A stretch of DNA of 64,000 nucleotides from Macrococcus brunensis (GCF_004359615.1 NZ_SCWA01000012.1:1-64000); one strand, 5' to 3'; counted from the first letter of the stretch, positions 8,972-20,715 are shown. Numbers and translations: made by a program. The notes: generated by a model from the letters alone, not told the origin.

Positions 8972-9002
8972 GACAGTTTCAAATGGAAACTGTCATTTTT
9001 TT
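8972..9002 (+). terminator. Terminator of the 33-residue peptide gene
   Basis: Perfect 9-bp stem GACAGTTTC / GAAACTGTC, 5-base loop, then T-run 8995-9002 on the plus strand. Confidence 0.92.
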
Positions 9003-9017
9003 AACTGTATTAAATTA

Positions 9018-9045
9018 TAAAAACCGTGAACAATGTTCACGGTTT
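9018..9045 (-). terminator. Terminator of the Thr/Glu-repeat protein gene
   Basis: Perfect 11-bp stem AAACCGTGAAC / GTTCACGGTTT with loop AAT, followed by T-rich sequence on the minus strand. It is convergent with the preceding plus-strand terminator. Confidence 0.85.
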
Positions 9046-9052
9046 TATAGTA

Positions 9053-9457
9053 TTATGCTACTAAGTTAAAGTTGATGATTGATGCTAAGTCAAAACCACC
9101 AGCGTTTGCTTCTTCAGTCGTTGTAGCTTCTGTTGTTGTTTCTTCTGTTGTTGCATTTTCAGTCGTTGTTTCTTCTGTTTTGTTCTCTTCTTTTTTATCA
9201 TCTTTGTCATTGTTACAAAGATTTAATAAGAATGGAATAGCTAACAGAAGAAGTAATAATGGAATTAACCATGGCCATGGGCTTTTCTTTTTAGGTTCTT
9301 CATGAGCCACATGACGAGTTTCACGAGTTGTTGTTTCTTTTACACGGTCTCCCGCTGCGCCAGTGCGATTAGTTGCACTATCCGCAGTGTGCGTTACGTG
9401 ACGATCACGTTCTGAATCATAGATAACGTCTTTGTCATTTCTGTTGTTGTTAGCCAT
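9053..9457 (-). CDS. Single-pass membrane protein with Thr/Glu repeats
   Basis: A 134-residue protein in three parts. A polar N-terminal half of about 65 residues is rich in Arg, Thr, Asp and His. One transmembrane segment follows around residues 70-85 (WPWLIPLLLLLLAIPFLL). Then comes a low-complexity tail of ETTTE/ATTEE units ending in a short hydrophobic AGGFDLASIINF. ATG at 9457 follows GGAGGT at good distance. The family is not recognised. The repeat tail strikingly resembles that of the prophage lipoprotein at 54981. It may be a surface or envelope-associated protein; topology with the repeat outside is inference. Confidence 0.7.
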   Translation of the reverse strand: MANNNRNDKDVIYDSERDRHVTHTADSATNRTGAAGDRVKETTTRETRHVAHEEPKKKSPWPWLIPLLLLLLAIPFLLNLCNNDKDDKKEENKTEETTTENATTEETTTEATTTEEANAGGFDLASIINFNLVA

Positions 9458-9600
9458 TTGACTTACCTCCACATAGGTTATGTTTTTTTGTAAATTTTAT
9501 TTACATGAATAATATTGCCTGATAACAGAGATATAAACATAAAATCTGAAAAAATATTAAAATTTAATGCATTTTATATTTTACAACAGCCTGTAAATCC

Positions 9601-10875
9601 TTATTTGACGGCACTTAAAGCTTTATCAAAGGCATCTAAAGTTTTTTCAATATCTTCTGCCGTGTGCTGTGTAGAGAGGAACATCCCTTCGAATTGTGAA
9701 GGTGGTAAGAAAACACCATTCTCTGCCATTTTCTTATACATCGCTGCAAATAGTTTAAGATCTGATTTAGCTGCAACTTCAAAATTTGTGACTCTCTCTT
9801 CATTCAGGAAGTAACCGATCATACTGCCTGCGCGATTGATCGTAATCGGTACATCGTGTTTTGCAAACACTTCTGTCAGCCCGGCTTCAAGTAAATCACC
9901 TAATCGATTAAACTGGTCGTAGCTCGCCGGAGTGAGCTGACTGAGGGTATAATAACCACCTGTCATAGCCAGAGGATTACCACTCAGTGTCCCCGCCTGA
10001 TAAATATCTCCCGCCGGTGCGATGCGCTCCATAATATCTTGACGACCGCCGAAAGCGCCTACTGGCAGACCACCGCCAATCACCTTACCTAGACACGTTA
10101 AGTCCGGCGTCACATTGAAATAACCTTGTGCACAATTGTAGCCCACGCGGAATCCTGTCATCACTTCATCAAAGATAAGCAGCGATCCATATTCAGTTGT
10201 GATGTCGCGCAGTCCTTGCAGAAAGCCTTCGACTGGTGGCACTACACCCATGTTACCTGCCACAGGCTCAACGATGACACATGCGATATCATCACCGAAT
10301 TTCTCAAATGCAGTCTTAACTGCCTCTAGATCATTGTAATGGACGGTAATTGTATTTTCCGCTGTGCCCTTAGGGACACCTGGAGAATCTGGAAGACCAA
10401 GTGTTGCTACGCCTGACCCTGCTTTAATCAGCAGGCTGTCGCTATGTCCATGATAACACCCGATAAATTTAAGAATTTTATTACGTCCTGTAAACCCACG
10501 TGCTAAACGTAGTGCCGCAAGGGTGGCTTCTGTACCACTTGAAACCATACGCACCATCTCGATTGAAGGCACACGTTCAATCACCAGCTCTGCCATCTTC
10601 GTTTCAAGTTCTGTCGGCGCTCCGAAACTTGTTCCTTTTTGAATGGCTTTTGACAGTTCTTCTGTCACTTTATCATCGGCGTGACCTAAAATAAGAGGCC
10701 CCCAGCTTAAGACATAGTCAATATATTCCTTGCCATCAATATCATAGATTTTAGAACCTTTACCATGATCCATGAAAATCGGGTCCATATCCACACTTTT
10801 AAATGCACGAACTGGACTGTTGACGCCGCCCGGCATTACTTTGACTGCTTCCTGGAATGCTTGCTGTGATTTCAT
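9601..10875 (-). CDS. hemL: Glutamate-1-semialdehyde 2,1-aminomutase
   Basis: A 424-residue PLP enzyme converting glutamate-1-semialdehyde to 5-aminolevulinate in the C5 haem pathway. Visible family motifs include [10 protein letters not shown] at the N-terminus, [37 protein letters not shown] and the PLP-lysine site [16 protein letters not shown]. Length is standard. It is the last gene of the hem operon, its ATG overlapping the hemB stop by 1 bp. About 130 bp after its stop nothing recognisable is present before the next gene. Confidence 0.98.
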   Translation of the reverse strand: MKSQQAFQEAVKVMPGGVNSPVRAFKSVDMDPIFMDHGKGSKIYDIDGKEYIDYVLSWGPLILGHADDKVTEELSKAIQKGTSFGAPTELETKMAELVIERVPSIEMVRMVSSGTEATLAALRLARGFTGRNKILKFIGCYHGHSDSLLIKAGSGVATLGLPDSPGVPKGTAENTITVHYNDLEAVKTAFEKFGDDIACVIVEPVAGNMGVVPPVEGFLQGLRDITTEYGSLLIFDEVMTGFRVGYNCAQGYFNVTPDLTCLGKVIGGGLPVGAFGGRQDIMERIAPAGDIYQAGTLSGNPLAMTGGYYTLSQLTPASYDQFNRLGDLLEAGLTEVFAKHDVPITINRAGSMIGYFLNEERVTNFEVAAKSDLKLFAAMYKKMAENGVFLPPSQFEGMFLSTQHTAEDIEKTLDAFDKALSAVK

Positions 10876-11855
10876 TAATATGCTCCTTTATCTAAATAAT
10901 GACAGATATCTTTTGCAAAATAAGTAATAATCATATCTGCGCCTGCACGCTTCATCGAAATCATCTGTTCCATGACGATGCGCTCCTCATCAATCCAGCC
11001 GTTTAAAGCAGCTGCTTTAGTCATCGCATATTCTCCGCTGACATTATAGGCGATAACAGGGACATTGGAATTGTTACGGACGTCACGAATAATGTCGAGG
11101 TAGCTGAGCGCTGGTTTGACAATCATCATATCGCAACCTTCAGCAAGGTCGCTTTCAAGTTCACGCATCGCTTCTAAACGATTTGCGGGATCCATCTGAT
11201 AACCTTTACGGTCTCCTTGGCCTGGCGTACTTTCAGCAGCATCGCGGAACGGTCCATAAAAGGCAGATGCATATTTGATACCGTAACTCATAATAGGAAT
11301 ATGAGAGAAGCCTGCTTCATCGAGTCCGCCCCGGATGGCCTGAACAAATCCATCCATCATATTGCTTGGTGCAATGATATCTGCCCCTGCTTTCGCTTGT
11401 GAGACTGCTGTCTTAACGAGCAGTGGTAATGTTTCATCATTGAGGACATGACCGTGGTCATCCAGCACACCACAATGCCCATGATCTGTATATTCACAAA
11501 GGCACGTATCAGCAAGTACAAGTATTTCCGGATAAAGTTCCTTCGATAATCGTGTTGCTTTCTGGATGATACCGTCGTCGATAAAAGCGCCGGTCCCACA
11601 AGCGTCTTTTTCATCCGGAATCCCGAAGAACATTACTGCTCTGATTCCTGCTTCATAAGCTGCCCTTAGTTCTTCATGCAGCATATTCAGGCTCAGCTGA
11701 TAGATACCGGGCATTGATGGTACTTCATTTCTGATATTCTCCTGTTCGATAACGAAGATAGGATAGATTAAATCTTTCTTTGATAAAGCGGTTTCTCTCA
11801 CCATATCACGCATCACTGCCGAGCTTCTTAAACGTCTATGTCGATCAAAATTCAT
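10875..11855 (-). CDS. hemB: Porphobilinogen synthase (ALA dehydratase)
   Basis: A 326-residue enzyme that condenses two 5-aminolevulinate molecules to porphobilinogen. The Zn-binding cysteine cluster is visible as [16 protein letters not shown]. The two active-site lysine regions are [14 protein letters not shown] and [13 protein letters not shown], the second forming the Schiff base. Overlaps hemD by 11 bp upstream and hemL by 1 bp downstream, so translation is coupled through the operon. Confidence 0.98.
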   Translation of the reverse strand: MNFDRHRRLRSSAVMRDMVRETALSKKDLIYPIFVIEQENIRNEVPSMPGIYQLSLNMLHEELRAAYEAGIRAVMFFGIPDEKDACGTGAFIDDGIIQKATRLSKELYPEILVLADTCLCEYTDHGHCGVLDDHGHVLNDETLPLLVKTAVSQAKAGADIIAPSNMMDGFVQAIRGGLDEAGFSHIPIMSYGIKYASAFYGPFRDAAESTPGQGDRKGYQMDPANRLEAMRELESDLAEGCDMMIVKPALSYLDIIRDVRNNSNVPVIAYNVSGEYAMTKAAALNGWIDEERIVMEQMISMKRAGADMIITYFAKDICHYLDKGAY

Positions 11856-12522
11856 TCTGTCCCCTCATTTCAATTATTTTAGTAATCATCTGCTCTTTAG
11901 TCGCTTCTTCAGGCATCACACACTTCTGTCCGTACGCTGACAATCTGTCAAAAGTCACAGGTCCGATAGCCACAACCGGAATATCAACAGGTGCGAATAG
12001 ACTATAGTAGGCATCTACAGCTGAAGGGCTCATAAAAGTCAGTACATCTACTTTCTGCGCTTCAATCATAGCATGAATCTGTTCAGCAGCCGAACGAGAA
12101 GGCGCCGGCTGATATAAATCAATACGATCAACTTGACCACGTGTGCTTAGAAAGTCATAAAGTGCAGGTCTCGCCTTCGCACTGACCGGTAAACAGATTT
12201 GCTTGCCATCAAAACGACTCCCAGCTTCAAGGATAAACGATTCCTGGTTGTACGTACTGGGTGTATAGTCTACCGAATAGCCTCTATTTTCAAGTGCTGA
12301 TTGCGTCTTAGTGCCTATTGCCGCAATGTTATCTGCTGTGATACTGTAGTGCTGACTAAATAGCTCAACTGCATTGCGACTCGTAAAAATAAGCCAGTCA
12401 TAGTGTGTTTGATAGCCACTTCGTACGGGGAGCACTTCTATACCGATAAGCGGTATATGAATAAGCTCGACTTCGTCTGTCTGTGTTTTTCCACTATCAG
12501 TCATCACTACAACTGGCTTCAT
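11845..12522 (-). CDS. hemD: Uroporphyrinogen-III synthase
   Basis: A 225-residue, poorly conserved two-lobed enzyme that closes hydroxymethylbilane to uroporphyrinogen III. Recognised by position between hemC and hemB and by the family patterns [26 protein letters not shown] and [15 protein letters not shown], then VVAIGPVT. Starts 1 bp after the hemC stop and overlaps hemB by 11 bp. Length fits the family. Confidence 0.93.
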   Translation of the reverse strand: MKPVVVMTDSGKTQTDEVELIHIPLIGIEVLPVRSGYQTHYDWLIFTSRNAVELFSQHYSITADNIAAIGTKTQSALENRGYSVDYTPSTYNQESFILEAGSRFDGKQICLPVSAKARPALYDFLSTRGQVDRIDLYQPAPSRSAAEQIHAMIEAQKVDVLTFMSPSAVDAYYSLFAPVDIPVVAIGPVTFDRLSAYGQKCVMPEEATKEQMITKIIEMRGQNEF

Positions 12523-12523
12523 G

Positions 12524-13453
12524 TTATCGACTTCCTTCTATATTTAATGCCTCAATAATAGCATAAGCACCTTTTTCTTGCATTTCAGCCGCAGCTTTTT
12601 CACCGATAGATTCGAGACTCTCACTCCGTATTTCACTTTCGAAGCGCTGTCTGCCGTCCGGTGACATGATGAGTCCCCTGAAGTAAATTTCATCGTTTTC
12701 TACAATCGCATGTCCTGCAATAGGTACCTGACAGCTACCATCCATCAGACGCAGGAAATCGCGTTCAACTTGGGTACAACGTGCCACGTCGTCATTATGC
12801 ACTGCTTTTAAAATGTTCAGTATCAATTCATCATCTGCACGGCATTCTATCCCTAGTGCGCCCTGACCAATTGCTGGCAGCATCGTTTCAGGTTCAAGAT
12901 ATTCCGTAATCGTCTCCTCGCTCCAGCCCATTCTTTTGAGTCCTGCTGCAGCAAGAATAACCGCATCATATGCATCATTATTCAGCTTCTTCAACCGTGT
13001 ATCAATGTTACCACGTATCCATTCAATCCTCAGATGTGGATACTGGTTAAGAATCTGGGCACCGCGACGGAGTGAACTAGTACCGACGATACTGCCTTCC
13101 GGTAAATCTTTAAGCTTTGTATGATTCTTAGAAATAAAAGCATCACGAGGATCTTCACGATCAGGAATACAGCCAAGCGTTAAACCTTCTGGCAGGACAC
13201 TTGGGACATCTTTCAGTGAGTGAATCGCAATGTCGATTTCTTTATTCAGAAGGGCGTGTTCTATTTCTTTTACGAACAGTCCTTTTCCTCCTACTTTAGA
13301 GAGCTGCACATCGACAATCTTGTCACCTTGTGTGACGATTTCCTTAAACTCAATCTCAAGGTCAGGAAATTTCGCCTGCAGAGAATCTGTAAACTGTTTA
13401 CTTTGTGTTAAAGCAAGTTGACTTCTTCTCGTTCCCACTACGATTTTCGCCAT
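12524..13453 (-). CDS. hemC: Porphobilinogen deaminase (hydroxymethylbilane synthase)
   Basis: A 309-residue enzyme that polymerises four porphobilinogens. The start [14 protein letters not shown], the substrate-binding [17 protein letters not shown] and SSLRRGAQ, and the dipyrromethane-cofactor cysteine C241 in [11 protein letters not shown] are all present. It lies between hemX (10 bp gap) and hemD (1 bp gap), in the classical Bacillales order. Confidence 0.98.
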   Translation of the reverse strand: MAKIVVGTRRSQLALTQSKQFTDSLQAKFPDLEIEFKEIVTQGDKIVDVQLSKVGGKGLFVKEIEHALLNKEIDIAIHSLKDVPSVLPEGLTLGCIPDREDPRDAFISKNHTKLKDLPEGSIVGTSSLRRGAQILNQYPHLRIEWIRGNIDTRLKKLNNDAYDAVILAAAGLKRMGWSEETITEYLEPETMLPAIGQGALGIECRADDELILNILKAVHNDDVARCTQVERDFLRLMDGSCQVPIAGHAIVENDEIYFRGLIMSPDGRQRFESEIRSESLESIGEKAAAEMQEKGAYAIIEALNIEGSR

Positions 13454-13463
13454 AATAATCCTC

Positions 13464-14297
13464 CTAATTAATCAGCTGATGAAACTCTGAATATCTGCTG
13501 ATGATCAAATAATTGACCATACAGATGAGAAAGAACATAATATTGATTTCCATCAGTCTGTTCAACTTCATTTTTTTGTTTGTGAAGAAATAAATATAAA
13601 TCCCATAAATCAATAGCACAAGCGCCGAACCCACTACCTTACTGTCCAGCCAGATAGATGGCCCAATCAGTATCAGTCCCCACTGAATACCCAGAACCAG
13701 TGAGATAAAAAGCAGAATAAAACCGATGATACTGAAATGATTGACAGAACGGCTGATAGACGCAAGGTCACTCATTCTAAAAAATTTCTGCGTGAACTTC
13801 TTGTTTTTCAGGTTGCGCATCTGATAGAGATAAAGGCCTGCCTGTATCGCTGCTATCAGAAAGGTCACGTAAGCTGCTATAGCGAGCGTCACATGCACCA
13901 TCAAGAGTTCATTCATCATGTGCGACACCGTTGTATTGGACTGATATTCCACCGGCTGAAAGGTATGAATCGCCATAAAGATAAAGCCGATAAGGTTCAT
14001 CATAAATCCTAAAAATTCAGTCCGGGTCGTTTCAGACATCACGATCGAAGCGATAATGATCAGCCATGTAAAGAAATAAAACCCTTCTGTTATCGTCTGA
14101 ACTGGAAACCGTCCTGCTGTCAGATAGAACTGGCCTATCATCAAGGTCTGCAGCACCAGCACGATGATAAGGAGTGTAAATCCTATTTTCTTGATGCGGT
14201 TATTCTTATCTATAAAGTCTATGAAATAACAGGCAATACTCATCATATAATTGAAAAGTATTGCCTCGTTAATTCTGACTGTCAGTAACTCAGACAT
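13464..14297 (-). CDS. hemX: HemX, CcsA-like integral membrane protein
   Basis: A 277-residue protein with eight predicted membrane segments and a conserved [15 protein letters not shown] loop typical of the CcsA/CcmC/HemX cytochrome-assembly-like family. In Bacillus and staphylococci HemX lowers the amount of HemA (glutamyl-tRNA reductase) and so tunes haem synthesis. It starts 4 bp after hemA, as expected for that regulatory pair. Confidence 0.92.
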   Translation of the reverse strand: MSELLTVRINEAILFNYMMSIACYFIDFIDKNNRIKKIGFTLLIIVLVLQTLMIGQFYLTAGRFPVQTITEGFYFFTWLIIIASIVMSETTRTEFLGFMMNLIGFIFMAIHTFQPVEYQSNTTVSHMMNELLMVHVTLAIAAYVTFLIAAIQAGLYLYQMRNLKNKKFTQKFFRMSDLASISRSVNHFSIIGFILLFISLVLGIQWGLILIGPSIWLDSKVVGSALVLLIYGIYIYFFTNKKMKLNRLMEINIMFFLICMVNYLIISRYSEFHQLIN

Positions 14298-14301
14298 CTA
14301 A

Positions 14302-15633
14302 TCACCCATTTCCTGGTTCTAGCCGTCCTTGCATCGGTTTACTGTCTGAGAGTTTGTGTGTTTCAACTTCACTCGTAATGTTGAAGATTTCCTGGAAAAA
14401 TTGCAGCTGTTCTTCACGGTTCGTACTGCCACTGAGTTCTTTGGCCTGCTGAATCGGATCTTTCAGCATCTGATTGATAATGCTCTTCATGTGTTTAGAG
14501 ATGACTTTACGATCACGGTCAGACAAGTCCGGCATCTTGCGGTCAATGCTGTCCATCGTTGTCTCCTGGATGCGCAGTGCTTTCTCACGCAGTGCAGTAA
14601 TAACAGGTACAACACCGAGCATATTGACCCAGTCAAGGAACTGGATAATCGCTGTCTCAATCATGCCTGTAATTTTATCTGCTGCTTTCTCGCGTTCAGC
14701 AAGATTGGCATCAACAAGACCTTTCAAGTCATCGACATCATAGTTGAAGACAAGGTCAAGCTCGCCTACTGCCGGATCAATATCACGTGGTACGGCGATA
14801 TCAATCATCACAAGCGGATGAGAAGGACGCAAATTCATCACGTGAGCCATCATTTCCTCTGTAATAATATAATCACGAGCACTCGTTGAAGAGATGACAA
14901 TGTCATTCTCCAGAAGCGCACACTGAAGTTCTTCCATCAGCACATGTCTGCCGCCAAAACGTCCAGCTAAAGTCTCTGCTTTTTCTGCTGTACGGTTCAT
15001 GACGGTGATGTCTTTTGCCCCACTGCCTGCTAGATTCTCGAGCGCAAGCTCTGCCATCTCACCGGCACCAATAATGAGGATTCGCTTTCCTTGCAGAGAA
15101 CCCAGTATTTTCTTAGAAAGTTCAACTGCCGCATATGAAACCGATACTGCCTTAGAAGAAATATCCGTTTCAGAGTGCGCACGTTTCGCCAGTGTGATGG
15201 CTTCCTTGAACAACTTATTGAAAATAGTGCCTGTTGTTCCTTCACTCTGCGCCAGTAAGAAACTCTCACGAATCTGTCCGAGAATCTGTGTTTCACCTAA
15301 GACAATTGAATCAAGACCTGCTGTCACGCGATATAAGTGTCTCACTGCTTCATCATCAACTTTAACGCTTGTTACGCTCTTGACTGTCTCAATCGACACA
15401 TTAAACCATTCAGCAAGGAATGCTTTCACATAATAACGTCCTGTATGAATCTGATCGACGACTGCATAGACTTCTGTTCGATTGCAGGTCGAAACAATGA
15501 CACCTTCAAGCACTGATTTCTGATTAATCAGCGCTGAATGTGCCTGTTCAATATTCATTTCTGAAAAAGTCAGCTGTTCCCGTAAGCTGACGTCTGCTGT
15601 TCTGTGATTGACGCTCACTACAACAATATGCAT
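14302..15633 (-). CDS. hemA: Glutamyl-tRNA reductase
   Basis: A 443-residue enzyme that reduces charged glutamyl-tRNA to glutamate-1-semialdehyde, the committed haem step. The N-terminal [15 protein letters not shown], catalytic Cys50 in [12 protein letters not shown], the glutamate-recognition region [16 protein letters not shown], and an NADPH-binding Rossmann motif [12 protein letters not shown] are visible. A C-terminal dimerisation helix rich in charged residues follows. ATG at 15633 is used because GGGGG lies 8 bases before it and the resulting [12 protein letters not shown] matches the family N-terminus; an upstream ATG at 15657 is less likely. It is the first gene of the operon. Confidence 0.97.
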   Translation of the reverse strand: MHIVVVSVNHRTADVSLREQLTFSEMNIEQAHSALINQKSVLEGVIVSTCNRTEVYAVVDQIHTGRYYVKAFLAEWFNVSIETVKSVTSVKVDDEAVRHLYRVTAGLDSIVLGETQILGQIRESFLLAQSEGTTGTIFNKLFKEAITLAKRAHSETDISSKAVSVSYAAVELSKKILGSLQGKRILIIGAGEMAELALENLAGSGAKDITVMNRTAEKAETLAGRFGGRHVLMEELQCALLENDIVISSTSARDYIITEEMMAHVMNLRPSHPLVMIDIAVPRDIDPAVGELDLVFNYDVDDLKGLVDANLAEREKAADKITGMIETAIIQFLDWVNMLGVVPVITALREKALRIQETTMDSIDRKMPDLSDRDRKVISKHMKSIINQMLKDPIQQAKELSGSTNREEQLQFFQEIFNITSEVETHKLSDSKPMQGRLEPGNG

Positions 15634-15664
15634 TTCTGTCGCCCCCAATATAGCCATTACTCCT

Positions 15665-15693
15665 ATTATAGCACGAACCAGCCCTGCTGTAAC
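15665..15693 (-). promoter_or_regulatory. Candidate hem operon promoter
   Basis: GTTACA (15688-15693) and TATAAT (15665-15670) on the minus strand, 17 bp apart, ending 31 bp before the hemA start. Confidence 0.75.
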
Positions 15694-15702
15694 AGGATGT
15701 GT

Positions 15703-16290
15703 TTATAAATAACTTTCAATGGCCTGCCAGATGACCGGATTTTTTTCTTTTGATAAAGAAGAGTAGCTGATCAGTGTATCATTCTGATCGATTTCTAAAG
15801 TCTGTCTGATCATTTTCAGATGCTTCTGAACTTTACCCTTCGGAATCTTATCTTCTTTTGTCGCAATGATAATCGTCGGTATGTCATAATGCTTCAGAAA
15901 ATCATACATCAGCACATCGTCTTGAGAAGGTTCATGGCGGATATCGACCAGCTGGATGACAACAGCCAGATTTTCTCGCGTAGTCAAATACGTTTCAATC
16001 ATCTTCCCCCAGCGCTCCCGCTCAGTCTTCGAAACTTTTGCATAGCCATATCCCGGTACATCGACAAAAATCAGCTGTTCATCAATATTGAAGAAATTCA
16101 GGGTCTGTGTCTTCCCGGGTTTAGATGAAATTCTCGCCATACTTTTTCGTTTGATCATCGTATTGATAAAAGATGACTTTCCTACATTAGACCGGCCGGC
16201 AAGAGCGACTTCCTGCAGGCCTGTATCCGGATACTGTTCAGGTTTAACAGCACTGATCAGAATCTCTATATTATTTGGATTGATATTCAT
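15703..16290 (-). CDS. ysxC: Ribosome biogenesis GTP-binding protein YsxC/EngB
   Basis: A 195-residue TRAFAC GTPase needed for 50S ribosomal subunit maturation. G1 GRSNVGKS near residue 32, the G2 threonine region [14 protein letters not shown]3 DVPGYGYA and G4 ATKEDKI are in order, with no extra domains. ATG at 16290 has an excellent AAAGGAGGAGC ribosome site. It follows clpX behind an intrinsic terminator, as in Bacillales, and is followed by the hem operon promoter. Confidence 0.97.
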   Translation of the reverse strand: MNINPNNIEILISAVKPEQYPDTGLQEVALAGRSNVGKSSFINTMIKRKSMARISSKPGKTQTLNFFNIDEQLIFVDVPGYGYAKVSKTERERWGKMIETYLTTRENLAVVIQLVDIRHEPSQDDVLMYDFLKHYDIPTIIIATKEDKIPKGKVQKHLKMIRQTLEIDQNDTLISYSSLSKEKNPVIWQAIESYL

Positions 16291-16304
16291 GTTGCTCCTC
16301 CTTT

Positions 16305-16335
16305 AAAAAAACCCCACAGGTCTTAACCCATGAGG
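16305..16335 (-). terminator. Terminator between clpX and ysxC
   Basis: A 10-bp stem with G-U pairs (16312-16335) is followed on the minus strand by seven T. It ends where the ysxC ribosome site begins, so readthrough could still feed ysxC. Confidence 0.7.
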
Positions 16336-16343
16336 CTTGTCCA

Positions 16344-17597
16344 TTAAGCTGTTTTAATACGTTCGCTGTTCTCGTCGTAAAGCTCAGGTCCCACTGATTC
16401 ACGAATCGTTTCTTCAGTGATGACGACTTTCTTCACTTGATCTTCTGATGGAATATCAAACATAATATCCATCATGCTCTCTTCTATAATAGAGCGCAGA
16501 CCGCGTGCGCCTGTTTTACGTTCAATCGCAAGTTCACTGATCGCTGTTAAAGCATCGTCAGTGAATTCAAGTTCTACACCGTCCAGTTCAAGCATTTTTT
16601 TGAACTGTTTGACCAATGCATTTTTCGGCTGAGTCAGGATGTTTTTAAGCGCATCTACATCCAGCTGTTCAAGATTGGCAACGACTGGAATACGACCGAT
16701 AAACTCAGGAATCAGACCATAAGCCTGTAAATCTTCCGGTTTAATCTGCGAAAGCAGTGTAGATTCATCGAAATCACGTTCTTTCGTACCCGTGAAACCG
16801 ATCACTTTCTCACCGAGACGACGTTTGATGACTTCATCGATACCGTCAAATGCACCACCCAGAATGAAGAGAATATTAGTCGTATCAATCTGAATAAACT
16901 CCTGGTTCGGATGCTTACGTCCACCTTGAGGCGGGACAGAAGCGACAGTTCCTTCAAGAATTTTCAGGAGTGCCTGCTGGACACCTTCACCTGATACATC
17001 ACGTGTAATCGATGTATTCTCAGATTTACGAGCAATCTTATCGATCTCATCGACATAGATAATACCTTTTTCAGCCCGTTCGATATCAAAATCAGCTGCC
17101 TGAATCAGACGGAGAAGGATATTCTCTACATCCTCACCTACATAACCTGCTTCAGTCAGGCTCGTAGCATCTGCAATCGCAAACGGTACGTTCAGTGAAC
17201 GAGCCAGTGTCTGAGCAAGGAGTGTCTTACCGCTACCTGTCGGACCAATAAGTGCGATATTACTTTTCTGCAGTTCCACCGCATCTTCTTCTGTCGCAGC
17301 CGGCTGCACTATACGTTTGTAGTGGTTGTAGACAGCTACAGCAAGAGCTTTCTTGGCTTTTGTCTGGCCGATGACATATTCATCGAGCAGTGCAAGCATC
17401 TCTTTAGGTTTAGGTACTTCTGTGAGTTCTTCTGTCTCAGTCGTACGCAGTTCTTCTTCTACGATTTCCGAGCAGAGTTCGATACATTCATTACAAATAT
17501 ATACGCCGCTACCTGCAACTAATTTCTTGACCTGATCCTGGTCTTTGCCGCAGAACGAACATTTTAAATTACTTTCATCTTCATCAAATTTAAACAT
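16344..17597 (-). CDS. clpX: ClpXP protease ATP-binding unfoldase ClpX
   Basis: A 417-residue AAA+ unfoldase that feeds proteins to ClpP. The N-terminal four-cysteine zinc domain (CSFCGKD ... ICNECIELC) recruits substrates and adaptors. Walker A is GPTGSGKT, Walker [11 protein letters not shown], pore loop GYVGEDVE, and the ClpP-docking region lies around IGFTGTKE. Length is normal. It is downstream of tig, separated by a strong terminator, as in most Bacillales. Confidence 0.98.
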   Translation of the reverse strand: MFKFDEDESNLKCSFCGKDQDQVKKLVAGSGVYICNECIELCSEIVEEELRTTETEELTEVPKPKEMLALLDEYVIGQTKAKKALAVAVYNHYKRIVQPAATEEDAVELQKSNIALIGPTGSGKTLLAQTLARSLNVPFAIADATSLTEAGYVGEDVENILLRLIQAADFDIERAEKGIIYVDEIDKIARKSENTSITRDVSGEGVQQALLKILEGTVASVPPQGGRKHPNQEFIQIDTTNILFILGGAFDGIDEVIKRRLGEKVIGFTGTKERDFDESTLLSQIKPEDLQAYGLIPEFIGRIPVVANLEQLDVDALKNILTQPKNALVKQFKKMLELDGVELEFTDDALTAISELAIERKTGARGLRSIIEESMMDIMFDIPSEDQVKKVVITEETIRESVGPELYDENSERIKTA

Positions 17598-17663
17598 TTC
17601 TACACCCCTATCTTATTCAAAAATATACTAAAGTGACTGACCTAATGCAAATGATTAAACTGA

Positions 17664-17697
17664 AAGAGAATCTGTAGTAAAAGCTACAGATTCTCTT
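17664..17697 (-). terminator. Terminator between tig and clpX
   Basis: Perfect 14-bp stem AAGAGAATCTGTAG / CTACAGATTCTCTT, 6-base loop; followed by a moderately T-rich minus-strand tail. 24 bp beyond the tig stop. Confidence 0.85.
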
Positions 17698-17720
17698 CCG
17701 TTATTCTTATAGTCAGAACC

Positions 17721-19004
17721 TTATTTTGTTTTTGATTCTGATACTAATACGTCGATTGCTTTTTGGATGCGAAGATCGTCTTTTAATACTTCTGCATTAC
17801 CTAAAGCTGCGCGGATATCTTCTACTGATAAACCGAACTGTTCGCTCATGTTAGTCAGTTCTGCTTCTACATCTTCATCAGAGATTTCGATGTTTTCAGC
17901 ATTAGCAATAGCAGCAAGCGTTAAGTTTGTTTTAACACGTTTAGCTGCATCTTCTGACATGCTTTCTTTTAACTGTTCTTCAGTTTGACCTGAGAACTGG
18001 TAGTAAAGATCTAAGTTAAGACCTTGTTGTGCGATACGTTGTTCGAATTCCTGCATCATACGGCCAAGTTCAGTCTCAACCATTGCTTGTGGAATATCGA
18101 TTTCAGCGTTTTCTGTCGCTAAGTTGATGAGTTCTTCTTTCGTTACATTTTCAGCTTGAACTTTTTTCTGTTCAGCTAAGTCTGTACGGAATTTTTCTTT
18201 AAATGCATCTGCTGATTCAGCTGACTCATCAAGTTCTTTTGCTAACTCATCATCAAGTTCAGGTACTTCTTTTGTTTTGATTTCGTTAATTTTCACTTTG
18301 AATACTGCATCTTTACCTGCTAACTCTTCTGCATGGTATTCTTCAGGGAATTTAACGTTAACATCTTTTTCTTCGCCGACTTTAGCGCCAACTAACTGTT
18401 CTTCAAAACCTGGGATGAATTGACCTGAACCGATTTCAAGGTCGTATCCTTCAGCTTTACCGCCTTCGAACTGCTCGTCATTAACGTAACCGTCGAAGTC
18501 TAAGTTAACAACGTCGCCTTCAGCTACTTCGCCTTCTTCTTTAACTGTTAATTCAGCTTTACGAGAAAGTTCAGCATCTAAAGCACTCTTAAATTCTTCG
18601 TCTGTTAATTCAGTGTCTTGTGCTTCTACTTCAAGACCTTTGTAGTCTCCAAGTTTAACTTCCGGCTCTACAGTCACTTTAGCTGTAAAGATGAGCTCTT
18701 TATCTTTTTCCATTTGTTCGATATCGATTTCAGGACGATCAACTGGGTTGATACCTGCTTCTTCTACTGCATTTGCATATGCATCCGGTAAGATGAAATC
18801 AAGTGCATCTTGATATAAAGATTCTACGCCGAAACGTTGTTCGAATAATGGACGAGGCATTTTACCTTTACGGAAACCTGGTACATTAACTTGTTTCACA
18901 ACTTTTTTGAATGCTTTATCTAATCCTGATTTTACTTCTTCAGCAGGAACAGTAACCGTTAATACGCCTACATTCCCTTCTTGTTTTTCCCATTTAGCTG
19001 TCAT
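17721..19004 (-). CDS. tig: Trigger factor (ribosome-associated chaperone)
   Basis: A 427-residue three-domain chaperone. The N-terminal ribosome-binding domain contains the signature [17 protein letters not shown]; the central FKBP-type prolyl isomerase region is around [21 protein letters not shown]; a long acidic helical C-terminal domain follows. ATG at 19004 is chosen because GGAGGT lies 9 bases before it and the product begins [15 protein letters not shown] like other trigger factors. It acts on nascent chains at the ribosome exit. Confidence 0.97.
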   Translation of the reverse strand: MTAKWEKQEGNVGVLTVTVPAEEVKSGLDKAFKKVVKQVNVPGFRKGKMPRPLFEQRFGVESLYQDALDFILPDAYANAVEEAGINPVDRPEIDIEQMEKDKELIFTAKVTVEPEVKLGDYKGLEVEAQDTELTDEEFKSALDAELSRKAELTVKEEGEVAEGDVVNLDFDGYVNDEQFEGGKAEGYDLEIGSGQFIPGFEEQLVGAKVGEEKDVNVKFPEEYHAEELAGKDAVFKVKINEIKTKEVPELDDELAKELDESAESADAFKEKFRTDLAEQKKVQAENVTKEELINLATENAEIDIPQAMVETELGRMMQEFEQRIAQQGLNLDLYYQFSGQTEEQLKESMSEDAAKRVKTNLTLAAIANAENIEISDEDVEAELTNMSEQFGLSVEDIRAALGNAEVLKDDLRIQKAIDVLVSESKTK

Positions 19005-19078
19005 GTGTGATAACCTCCAGAATTTTTTCAACTCATTTATTATAGCATAATCTTGGTGTTGTACAACAATACTACGTC

Positions 19079-20029
19079 TTAAAGTTCATATTTCACTGCT
19101 TCTTTAATGATGTCCAGTACATGTTCGTGGTCTTCCGTCAGAGTAAGTGGATAAATCTCCTCCATTTGAAACATCGAAAGTGCGAAGTAAATATAGCAGT
19201 CTGCAATGACATCCGTCTCAATCGTCAGCTCATCGATATCGAAATTAATCGGATAAAAAACAAGCGCCTGACGTTCCATCCAGTTTTGTACAGAACCTGC
19301 CATGTCCGGCATATTAGACTCAAACCAGTCCAGAACGAGTGGCAGAACATCTTCTATCAGAAAATCCCGGTCTATTGTGACAACGTCAGAAGAAAGAAAG
19401 GTCACCGAGGTGCCGAATTTGTTAACTTGAATGATTTCTCTTTCTCCCGCCAGCTGAATATACTGAATGATGACTGTCTGAACAACAGGGTGCAGAGGAG
19501 ACTTAAGCAGCTCCAGAACAGTTCCGGTATAAGCCATATTTTCTTCATTTATCAGCTGCTGAATAAAATGCACCTGACGATCAGCGCTCCAGTTAACGAA
19601 ATCTGACAGGGCATCTGCTGCCTGGCGGTCACGCAGATTTTTGCGGTGACGTGCCTGATCATATAAAGGCAGGAGTTTCATCTTCAGGCGGTGATCGATT
19701 TCTTCCGCGCGCAGAGAATCAATGAGTTCAATCACAGTCTGATACTGCCCCAGCTCAAAAAGACTGAGCAGGAAATAATAGACCGTGACTTCGTAGTTAG
19801 GATGGCCCTGATTCAGTAGGATACTTGCTTCTTCACGCAGTTCCAGAAAAGATTCAAGCGCGTAAAGGATTTCAAGTTTCTGCAGCTGCTGCTGGTGACT
19901 CAATTCAACATGGCGCTCTAGTTCGAGTATCGTCTCGTAAGCAGGCTCAAATTCATTATTCTGAATATATGTCTGCAGCTGCCGATTCAGTTTATCCGGC
20001 AGACCAGGAAAAGGTATGATTTCAGTCAT
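19079..20029 (-). CDS. TPR-like helical repeat protein
   Basis: A 316-residue soluble protein built of helix pairs. The first half (residues 10-150) has TPR-like spacing, for example [37 protein letters not shown] and [17 protein letters not shown]. The acidic C-terminal half is not recognised. A protein of this size and type sits next to tig in staphylococci. It overlaps the Nudix gene by 1 bp, so both are one transcription unit. Function unknown; protein-protein interaction is likely from the repeats. Confidence 0.75.
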   Translation of the reverse strand: MTEIIPFPGLPDKLNRQLQTYIQNNEFEPAYETILELERHVELSHQQQLQKLEILYALESFLELREEASILLNQGHPNYEVTVYYFLLSLFELGQYQTVIELIDSLRAEEIDHRLKMKLLPLYDQARHRKNLRDRQAADALSDFVNWSADRQVHFIQQLINEENMAYTGTVLELLKSPLHPVVQTVIIQYIQLAGEREIIQVNKFGTSVTFLSSDVVTIDRDFLIEDVLPLVLDWFESNMPDMAGSVQNWMERQALVFYPINFDIDELTIETDVIADCYIYFALSMFQMEEIYPLTLTEDHEHVLDIIKEAVKYEL

Positions 20030-20649
20030 TAATGACCTGTCATGTACATCGCTTCAATAATGAGACGACTCCATGTTTCATATGTCGGGACTTCCATCAA
20101 TCTATTTTTAACCATCCATTGAATAGAAAGTGTATCTGTTTCAACAGCACTTACATCGTGACGGTCGACACAGATTCTGAAGACAAGTCCGATATGTACT
20201 CGACCTACTTCATCCCCATCATCATTAATAAAACCAATCAGTTCAAGGTCGCTGTCAGGAATATCAGTGAGACCGACTTCCTCCTCCAGTTCACGACGGG
20301 CATTCTCAATCAGAACGCGCTCAATATCGCCGCCTTCCAGTTGATTCATATGTCCGCCCACACCGATAGAGCTTAAACCGTGCAGACGTTCTTCTCCTCC
20401 ACCTGTCAGGCGTTTATAGACTAAAAGCTCGTCTTCCTGATTTTCAAGTACGCAATAAGAGATAAGCTGTTTGAACTCAGGCGTTTCTTCCATGTCTCCA
20501 CGACGTTTGACCTGATATTTAGATAATGTCTCAAAGATTTCAAGTGCACGCTGATCTTCTATAGAAATAAAACCATTAAAGGCATTTTTTTCGTGGCTAA
20601 ATATAGATTCGCGATCAACCACAATAATCTGTTCATCATATTTATTCAT
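20029..20649 (-). CDS. Nudix hydrolase
   Basis: A 206-residue hydrolase. The Nudix box is complete: glycine in EGGDIERV, then RELEEEVG within IENARRELEEEVGLTD, matching GX5EX7REUXEEXGU with all metal-binding glutamates. Upstream, ERLHGLSSIGVGGHMN matches the strand before the box, as in phosphoesterase-type Nudix proteins. The substrate is not evident. First gene of a pair with the TPR-like protein (1-bp overlap) and the last backbone gene before the prophage. Confidence 0.88.
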   Translation of the reverse strand: MNKYDEQIIVVDRESIFSHEKNAFNGFISIEDQRALEIFETLSKYQVKRRGDMEETPEFKQLISYCVLENQEDELLVYKRLTGGGEERLHGLSSIGVGGHMNQLEGGDIERVLIENARRELEEEVGLTDIPDSDLELIGFINDDGDEVGRVHIGLVFRICVDRHDVSAVETDTLSIQWMVKNRLMEVPTYETWSRLIIEAMYMTGH

Positions 20650-20715
20650 CTTTCTGCCCCTGTCTGTTTTTTAATAATAACTAAAGCTTATACGAAATGC
20701 TGTCAGTAGACAAAT

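Noticed and set aside
14356-15433. Long plus-strand frames opposite hemA
   Set aside because: Low-complexity antisense frames of a clear, fully conserved minus-strand gene; no ribosome sites.
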